Source: Chloroflexota bacterium
Lineage (GTDB): Bacteria; Chloroflexota; Dehalococcoidia; GIF9; AB-539-J10
Reading direction: 5' to 3'
DNA length: 10,756 nucleotides
Assembly: GCA_015222255.1 (NCBI GenBank)
Contig: JADFUX010000086.1
Coordinates: 1 to 10,756, forward strand
A program made the translations under genes and the position numbers. The notes under the pieces were generated by a model that was given only the letters and a program-made list of their open reading frames with translations, made no database searches and had not been told where the DNA came from. Shown here piece after piece: positions 6,900 to 10,756 of this stretch (position 1 is the stretch's first letter; each line of letters opens with the position of its first letter).

Positions 6900-7658
6900 G
6901 TGAGTCTTAGTAAGATTGCTCTGGTCGTAGAATATGAAGGGACACGTTATCACGGCTTTCAATGGCAGGCAAACGGGCCTACTATCCAAGATGAATTGGA
7001 GCGGGCTATAAGAAAGCTTGATAACAAGGCTAGTCGAGTTATCGCAGCTAGTCGAACTGATGCTGGTGTACACGCCAAAGGACAAGTGGTGAGTTTTTGG
7101 ACAAGGTCAACGTTAAGTGAATCGACTTTGGTCAAGGCGCTAAACTGTCATTTGCCTGCTGATATCGCAGTCAAAGCAGCTTGCAAGGTGGATGCCAATT
7201 TCAATGTCAGACGTGATGCCCTAAGCCGAGTGTACAATTACTATATTTTAGATAGCGATACTCCGTCACCGTTAAGCAGAAACTTCGCTCTATTTTTGCC
7301 TAGACAACTAGATATTGAAGCTATGAATGAGACATGCTACATTATCAAAGGTGAGCATGACTTTATATCATTTGCCGGTTCCCTGGATGGTATCAGAGAC
7401 ACGGTTCGCACCATTTATGAGGCAGAGGTTAGAAGGCGAGCCAAATTTGTTGTTTTCCATGTAGTAGCTAATTCATTTCTGCGGCATCAGGTACGGAACA
7501 TTGTGGGCCTTCTAATTAGGTTGGGGTTAGGTAAGAAGAACGTTGACTACTTCCGCAGTGTTATGGAAGCCAAGACCTTAGGCTTGGCTGGTCCGGCAGT
7601 TCCTCCCTGTGGTTTATACCTCATGAAAGTCAACTACCCCAGGCCCTTAGGAGAATAA
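6900..7658 (+). CDS. truA: tRNA pseudouridine(38-40) synthase TruA
   Basis: TruA isomerises uridines 38, 39 and 40 of the tRNA anticodon stem-loop to pseudouridine. The 252-residue length is standard. The catalytic Asp is D54 in [13 protein letters not shown]. The conserved active-site Tyr is Y112 (SRVYNYYI). [11 protein letters not shown] (193-203) and the end [12 protein letters not shown] (230-241) are family signatures. The GTG at 6900 gives [22 protein letters not shown] in its usual form. No clear Shine-Dalgarno precedes it, so it is probably translated by re-initiation after rplQ. Its place between rplQ and rplM is common in Gram-positive-like operons; the ECF-transporter genes that often intervene in Firmicutes are absent. 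Confidence 0.96.
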   Translation: MSLSKIALVVEYEGTRYHGFQWQANGPTIQDELERAIRKLDNKASRVIAASRTDAGVHAKGQVVSFWTRSTLSESTLVKALNCHLPADIAVKAACKVDANFNVRRDALSRVYNYYILDSDTPSPLSRNFALFLPRQLDIEAMNETCYIIKGEHDFISFAGSLDGIRDTVRTIYEAEVRRRAKFVVFHVVANSFLRHQVRNIVGLLIRLGLGKKNVDYFRSVMEAKTLGLAGPAVPPCGLYLMKVNYPRPLGE

Positions 7659-7660
7659 GG

Positions 7661-8101
7661 ATGAAAACTTATAGCACTAAAGCTAGTGATGTCAAGCGCG
7701 AGTGGCATGTAGTTGACGCTTCAGGAAAGACCCTGGGCAGGCTGGCATCCCAAGTAGCCAAGTTACTCATGGGCAAGCACAAGGCAATTTATGTTCCTTA
7801 CCTTGACACCGGTGACTACGTTGTGGTGGTAAATGCTGCTAAGGTAAGCGTGACCGGGAAGAAAGCCGAGCAGAAAATCTACTACAGACACTCTGGCTAT
7901 CCTGGAGGCTTGAAGAGCGTCACCTTCGAGAATTTGCTTGCCAGGCACCCCACGCGCGTGATTGAACTTGCTGTCAAGGGGATGCTGCCTAAGAACCGTT
8001 TGGGCAGAGCCATGTTTAAGAAGCTCAGGGTTTACGATGGGGGGGGCCACCCTCACCACGCTCAAGTTGGGGAAAAAGAGGTGAACATTGATGACCAGTG
8101 A
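7661..8101 (+). CDS. rplM: Large-subunit ribosomal protein uL13 (L13)
   Basis: L13 is an early 50S assembly protein. The 146-residue product shows [16 protein letters not shown] (about 15-30), the [18 protein letters not shown] strand region, [12 protein letters not shown], and [19 protein letters not shown] followed by [12 protein letters not shown]; all are diagnostic. The ATG has a TTAGGAG site (7647-7653 region) just upstream, inside the end of truA. A run of eight G (8039-8046) encodes Asp-Gly-Gly-Gly-His without disturbing the frame. The 3' end overlaps rpsI by 11 nt. Confidence 0.98.
   Translation: MKTYSTKASDVKREWHVVDASGKTLGRLASQVAKLLMGKHKAIYVPYLDTGDYVVVVNAAKVSVTGKKAEQKIYYRHSGYPGGLKSVTFENLLARHPTRVIELAVKGMLPKNRLGRAMFKKLRVYDGGGHPHHAQVGEKEVNIDDQ
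8077..8084 (+). promoter_or_regulatory. Ribosome-binding site that fixes the rpsI start
   Basis: AGAGGTGA inside the end of rplM lies 6 nt before the ATG at 8091. It favours this ATG over the TTG one codon earlier (8088). Confidence 0.6.
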
Positions 8102-8486
8102 GAACTATGTTTGGGGCACAGGGAAACGGAAATGCGCTATAGCTCAAGTTAGACTCTTCTTGGGAGATGGGGGGATAACTATCAACGACAGACCTTGTGA
8201 GGAAGTCTTCCCTTGTTTGGAGCATCGCCATATCATCGAGCGCCCCTTCTTGGTTACAGATAGCACGGGCAAATTCCGTGCCGTAATAAAGGTGAAGGGT
8301 GGTGGCATGAGTGGTTGGGCTGGAGCCATTCGCCATGGCATCGCTCGAGCTTTGGCTAAGGAGAACGAGGAATTCCACCGGATCCTGCGTAAAGAAGGTC
8401 TGCTTACCCGTGATGCCAGAATTAAGGAGCGCAAGAAATACGGGCTCAAGGGCGCTCGCAGGGCACCTCAATATACCAAACGGTAG
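8091..8486 (+). CDS. rpsI: Small-subunit ribosomal protein uS9 (S9)
   Basis: S9 is a 30S head protein whose C-terminal tail reaches the P-site tRNA anticodon stem. The 131 residues begin [20 protein letters not shown] and include [32 protein letters not shown] and [20 protein letters not shown]. The protein ends RAPQYTKR, with the conserved terminal Lys-Arg (commonly SKR). rplM-rpsI is a nearly universal pair. After the TAG the next 77 nt (8487-8563) contain neither a convincing terminator nor a clear promoter, only the short palindrome TTCTAGAA at 8501-8508. Read-through into the next gene therefore cannot be excluded. Confidence 0.98.
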   Translation: MTSENYVWGTGKRKCAIAQVRLFLGDGGITINDRPCEEVFPCLEHRHIIERPFLVTDSTGKFRAVIKVKGGGMSGWAGAIRHGIARALAKENEEFHRILRKEGLLTRDARIKERKKYGLKGARRAPQYTKR

Positions 8487-8563
8487 CCCTTTACCTTTTC
8501 TTCTAGAAAACTCCACGATAGCTTGTTGGCGACAGCAGGAAAGACTGAGACGAGGAGAATGTT

Positions 8564-10009
8564 ATGGCTTTGAGAACTGGGGATCAGTATAGGGAAGGTC
8601 AGGCAAAGATTAAGCACCATATCTATATAAATGGGAAGAAGGTGGAGGATCTGGATGCTAATCCCAACACTAGGACGGTGCTGGATGCCACTGCCAAGGT
8701 CTTCGATTTAGGTATGGATCCCCAATATGATGAGATTATGAATGTGGTGTCTCCTCTCATTGGGCAGAAGGTTAGCAGGAATGTACATCCATCCCGTTCT
8801 ACCAGGGATTTGGAGATGCGCGCCGAGATGGGCCTCTTGACTTCCCAGAAACTGGGTACCTGCAACTATCGCTGTGTGGGTTGCGATGCCATACACGGAA
8901 CTGCCTCAGTTACCTATGACATGGATCAGAAGCTAGGCACTGAGTATCACAAGAGGTTCACTGAGTGGCTCAAGTATATTCAGAAGAATGACTTGGCGGT
9001 GAGCGGCGGCGTCATGGATGTCAAGGGTTCGAGGGACCTCAGGCCAGGGGAAGATGATCCTGACCACTATGTCAGAGTTGCTGAAAAGCGCGCTGATGGA
9101 ATTGTCTTGAGAGGTGCTAAGCTGCATCAGAGTGGCGCCATAGGGGCAGACGAGACTCTGGTCATACCGGGTGTGGCCCCGAGGAAGGGCGAGGAGCCTT
9201 ACGCCGTGGCTTGTGCCGTGAAGAACTCCCAAGAGGGAATCACCTACATCTCTCAATATAATGCTCTGTCAGCCGAGAGGGAATTTATTGGTGATAACTC
9301 GAAGCTGGGGAATCCTCTGTATGGTCAAAGGGAGACCTGCATGATAGTCTTTGATAATGTCTTTGTTCCTTGGGAGAGGGTTTTTGTGTGCGGCGAAACT
9401 GATTATGCCCATATGCTCCTGCTCCGTTTTGCTAAACAGCATCGTATGACTTGTGGAGGCTCATGCAAGGCAGGATTTATGGATCTTATCATCGGCGCCA
9501 CGCAGACTTTGATAGAGTATCTTGGTCTGGATAGGGCGCCTATGATTCGCCAACAAATTACGGAAATGATAAAAGTGAGGGAGATATCTTATGGCTGCAC
9601 CGTAGCTGCAGCTTACAAGGGAGAAGAGGAACCCAAAGGTTCTGGCTTTTACCTGCCCAATGATGCTCTTGGCAATGCAGCTAAGCTCAATACATGTGAT
9701 GGCTTCTGGGAGGTGATGAAGTGGGCCGGTGATATTGCTGGCGGATTTGTAGTAACCATGCCATCTGAGAAAGACCTGGAGAATCCTGTAACGAAACCTT
9801 TGATAGAGAAGTATCTGAAGACGCGTGGCTCTGCCCAGGATAGGATGCGAATGACCCGGTTCTTGCAGAACTGGATAGCTGGTCTTCACGGAGTGGGCAC
9901 CTGGCATGGGGCAGGTCCTCGTCAAAATCAGATGATGATGCTCTACAGGGACACAGACCTGGAGAAGAAGAAACAAATGGCTAAAGAACTGGCAGGATTG
10001 AAAGGCTAA
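8564..10009 (+). CDS. 4-hydroxybutyryl-CoA dehydratase / HpaB-family flavin-Fe-S protein, divergent, substrate unknown
   Basis: The 481-residue protein aligns end to end with AbfD (4-hydroxybutyryl-CoA dehydratase/vinylacetyl-CoA isomerase), an FAD and [4Fe-4S] enzyme that uses ketyl-radical chemistry. Shared features are DPQYDEIMN (52-60), SQKLGTCNYRCVGCDA (94-109), GTEYHKRFTEWLKYIQ, DGIVLRGAKLHQSG (178-191), VFDNVFVPWERVF (262-274), GDIAGGFVVTMPSE (389-402) and HGAGPRQNQ (448-456). Presumed cluster ligands C100, C104, H293 and C301 are present, as is the adjacent Lys302. Against Clostridium aminobutyricum AbfD, recalled from memory, T190 is Ser, Q101 is Tyr, Y296 appears as C297 and E455 appears as Gly. 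One residue is added between the His and last Cys ligands, and C107 is extra. ATG 8564 has GAGGAGAA upstream. It is probably a dehydratase or related radical enzyme of another substrate. Calling it HpaB-type monooxygenase, as automated annotation often does, would be misleading because the Fe-S ligands are present. Confidence 0.8.
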   Translation: MALRTGDQYREGQAKIKHHIYINGKKVEDLDANPNTRTVLDATAKVFDLGMDPQYDEIMNVVSPLIGQKVSRNVHPSRSTRDLEMRAEMGLLTSQKLGTCNYRCVGCDAIHGTASVTYDMDQKLGTEYHKRFTEWLKYIQKNDLAVSGGVMDVKGSRDLRPGEDDPDHYVRVAEKRADGIVLRGAKLHQSGAIGADETLVIPGVAPRKGEEPYAVACAVKNSQEGITYISQYNALSAEREFIGDNSKLGNPLYGQRETCMIVFDNVFVPWERVFVCGETDYAHMLLLRFAKQHRMTCGGSCKAGFMDLIIGATQTLIEYLGLDRAPMIRQQITEMIKVREISYGCTVAAAYKGEEEPKGSGFYLPNDALGNAAKLNTCDGFWEVMKWAGDIAGGFVVTMPSEKDLENPVTKPLIEKYLKTRGSAQDRMRMTRFLQNWIAGLHGVGTWHGAGPRQNQMMMLYRDTDLEKKKQMAKELAGLKG

Positions 10010-10031
10010 TGTATTCTCCCCGGGGGTATAA

Positions 10032-10379
10032 GTGATTCCACGAAAAGTTGAGAAGCCCTGGGGATACGAGCTGATCTATGCTGAGACTGAGAAATATCTC
10101 GGGAAAGTGATTTTCGTCCGGAAGGGTGAGCAGCTCAGCTTGCAGTACCATAAGATAAAGGACGAAACGATGTACTTATATCGGGGAAGAGCTAAGCTGG
10201 AAATTCAAGATGCTAAGGACGAAAGCCAGATTATAGAACTCTCCCCAGGCGAGTCCTACCATATTGAGCCGGGCTGCCGGCATCGAGTAATAGCAGTTGA
10301 AGACTGCGAGATTCTGGAGGTTTCCACACCTGAATTGGACGATGTCGTAAGGCTGGAGGATAAGTACGGCAGGGTATAG
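10032..10379 (+). CDS. Single-domain cupin of the type II mannose-6-phosphate isomerase kind
   Basis: The 115-residue product is one small beta-barrel cupin. It opens with IPRKVEKPWGYE, has the first cupin motif GEQLSLQYHKIKDETMYLYRG (split here as 32-45 and 46-52) and the second motif GESYHIEPGCRHRV (73-86), and ends STPELDDVVRLEDKYGR (98-114), a signature of type II phosphomannose isomerase/GDP-mannose pyrophosphorylase cupins and relatives. Likely metal ligands are H40, E45 and H84; the second His of the usual HxH is replaced (H40-K-I-K43). GTG 10032 is the first possible start after an in-frame stop and has GGGGG at 10022-10026. It sits 22 nt behind the dehydratase gene, so they are probably cotranscribed. 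A role in sugar-phosphate isomerisation or binding is inferred; the exact substrate is unknown. Confidence 0.75.
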   Translation: MIPRKVEKPWGYELIYAETEKYLGKVIFVRKGEQLSLQYHKIKDETMYLYRGRAKLEIQDAKDESQIIELSPGESYHIEPGCRHRVIAVEDCEILEVSTPELDDVVRLEDKYGRV

Positions 10380-10387
10380 CGCCTTCT

Positions 10388-10410
10388 GAAACTAGATGCC
10401 TACTAGTTTC
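10388..10410. terminator. Hairpin between convergent genes, possible weak bidirectional terminator
   Basis: GAAACTAG (10388-10395) and CTAGTTTC (10403-10410) form a perfect 8-bp stem with a 7-nt loop. It lies just after the cupin stop and covers the stop codon of the - strand phosphohexomutase gene. On the + strand it is followed by TTCCCTTC, only moderately T-rich; on the - strand no T-tract follows. The position fits a shared terminator, but the stem has only three G-C pairs. Confidence 0.4.
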
Positions 10411-10756
10411 TTCCCTTCATCCAATAGCCCTCTTACCCTTTGCAAGCTTTCCGCTTCAGCATAGAGCCGAAGTAATGGCTCAGTGCCCGAAAAGCGAATA
10501 AGTAACCAGGACCCGTCAATGAGAAAGAAACGAAAACCATCAGTCGTATCCAGCCTGGATACCTTAGCTCCGGCCATAGTATCTGGAGAGCTGGAACTAA
10601 GCCGCCGTAATGAAGCTTGACGCTTAGCTTTAGAAACATGATAGTCTACGCGCTCGTAATAGTGAGGGCCGACTTTCCTATAAAGGGAATCCAGAAGCTG
10701 CGACGGAGTTTTGTGGGTTTTTGCCATAAAGTCAAGGAAATAGAGCCCTGCAAGGA
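10392..10756 (-). CDS. Phosphoglucomutase/phosphomannomutase family, C-terminal part only
   Basis: The - strand frame is open from the right edge of the window and ends at TAG (complement of 10392-10394), giving about 121 C-terminal residues; the start is outside. It begins LAGLYFLDFMAKT, followed by a linker helix region (PSQLLDSLYRKVGPHYYE) and the fourth domain of alpha-D-phosphohexomutases. The phosphate-binding loop RFSGTEP and the flanking DGFRFFLIDGSWLLI and LLRLYAEAES are clear. The IRFSGTEPLLRLYAEA pattern fits the glucose/mannose-phosphate mutase group better than GlmM, which usually reads RPSGTEP. The enzyme would interconvert hexose 1- and 6-phosphates in the cytoplasm. The catalytic Ser and metal site are outside the window, so the substrate cannot be decided. 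Confidence 0.88.
   Translation of the reverse strand, partial: LAGLYFLDFMAKTHKTPSQLLDSLYRKVGPHYYERVDYHVSKAKRQASLRRLSSSSPDTMAGAKVSRLDTTDGFRFFLIDGSWLLIRFSGTEPLLRLYAEAESLQRVRGLLDEGKKLVGI

Noticed and set aside
8039..8046. Run of eight G in rplM as a frameshift site or sequencing error
   Set aside because: The frame is intact on both sides and encodes the conserved DGGGH region of L13.
8499..8510. Terminator after rpsI around TTCTAGAA
   Set aside because: The palindrome has no loop, few G-C pairs and no following T-tract.
8025..8516. 163-codon - strand open frame
   Set aside because: It lies opposite rplM and rpsI, and its translation has no recognisable domain.
9461..9976. 171-codon - strand open frame
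   Set aside because: It lies wholly opposite the strongly conserved dehydratase-family gene and shows no family features; a shadow frame.
10018..10025. CCCCGGGG palindrome before the cupin as a terminator
   Set aside because: It has no loop room or T-tract, and the G run more simply serves as part of the ribosome-binding site.
1..10756. CRISPR arrays, tRNA/rRNA genes, insertion sequences, prophage or attachment sites
   Set aside because: No direct-repeat array, cloverleaf, transposase or integrase motif was found by reading both strands.

Overview
The window looks like the distal half of a bacterial ribosomal-protein superoperon (end of the spc block, then the alpha block and its extension), followed by a short metabolic block. 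All genes except the last lie on the + strand. The order is rpsE (3' part), rplO, secY, adk, map, infA, rpmJ, rpsM, rpsK, rpsD, rpoA, rplQ, truA, rplM, rpsI, a 4-hydroxybutyryl-CoA dehydratase/HpaB-family gene, a small sugar-phosphate-type cupin and, convergent on the - strand, the 3' end of a phosphoglucomutase/phosphomannomutase gene. The organism is a bacterium: IF-1, L36, L17, bacterial alpha subunit, type I methionine aminopeptidase and zinc-LID adenylate kinase are all present. The gene order, the balanced base composition, the frequent GTG/TTG starts and the dehydratase-family neighbour suggest Chloroflexota, perhaps Dehalococcoidia. That assignment is inference; a clostridial-type Firmicute has much the same order up to rpsI.

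Positions 1-8486 are packed almost without gaps. Genes often overlap or abut (rpsE/rplO 14 nt, rplO/secY 11 nt, adk/map 0 nt, rpoA/rplQ ATGA, rplM/rpsI 11 nt), which implies translational coupling. Two spaces stand out. One is a 233-nt interval between secY and adk with a possible 41-codon ORF and a frame interrupted only by TAG. The other is a 65-nt interval between infA and rpmJ that carries a near-consensus sigma-70 promoter, so the rpmJ-rpsM-rpsK-rpsD-rpoA-rplQ part can probably be transcribed on its own. rpmD (L30), usually between rpsE and rplO, is absent from that place.

Positions 8487-10379 hold two co-directional metabolic genes. The first encodes a 481-residue flavin/[4Fe-4S] dehydratase-family protein. 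It keeps the presumed cluster ligands but differs at several residues known to matter in authentic 4-hydroxybutyryl-CoA dehydratase, and it has two additional cysteines close to the ligands. It is the most interesting gene here. The second, 22 nt downstream, is a single-domain cupin of the type II mannose-6-phosphate isomerase kind. A weak bidirectional hairpin separates it from the convergent phosphohexomutase gene; together these two suggest hexose-phosphate or sugar-nucleotide metabolism.

No RNA gene, mobile element, CRISPR array or phage feature was seen. Most of the window is ordinary core genome; the notable points are local deviations, not a new multi-gene system.
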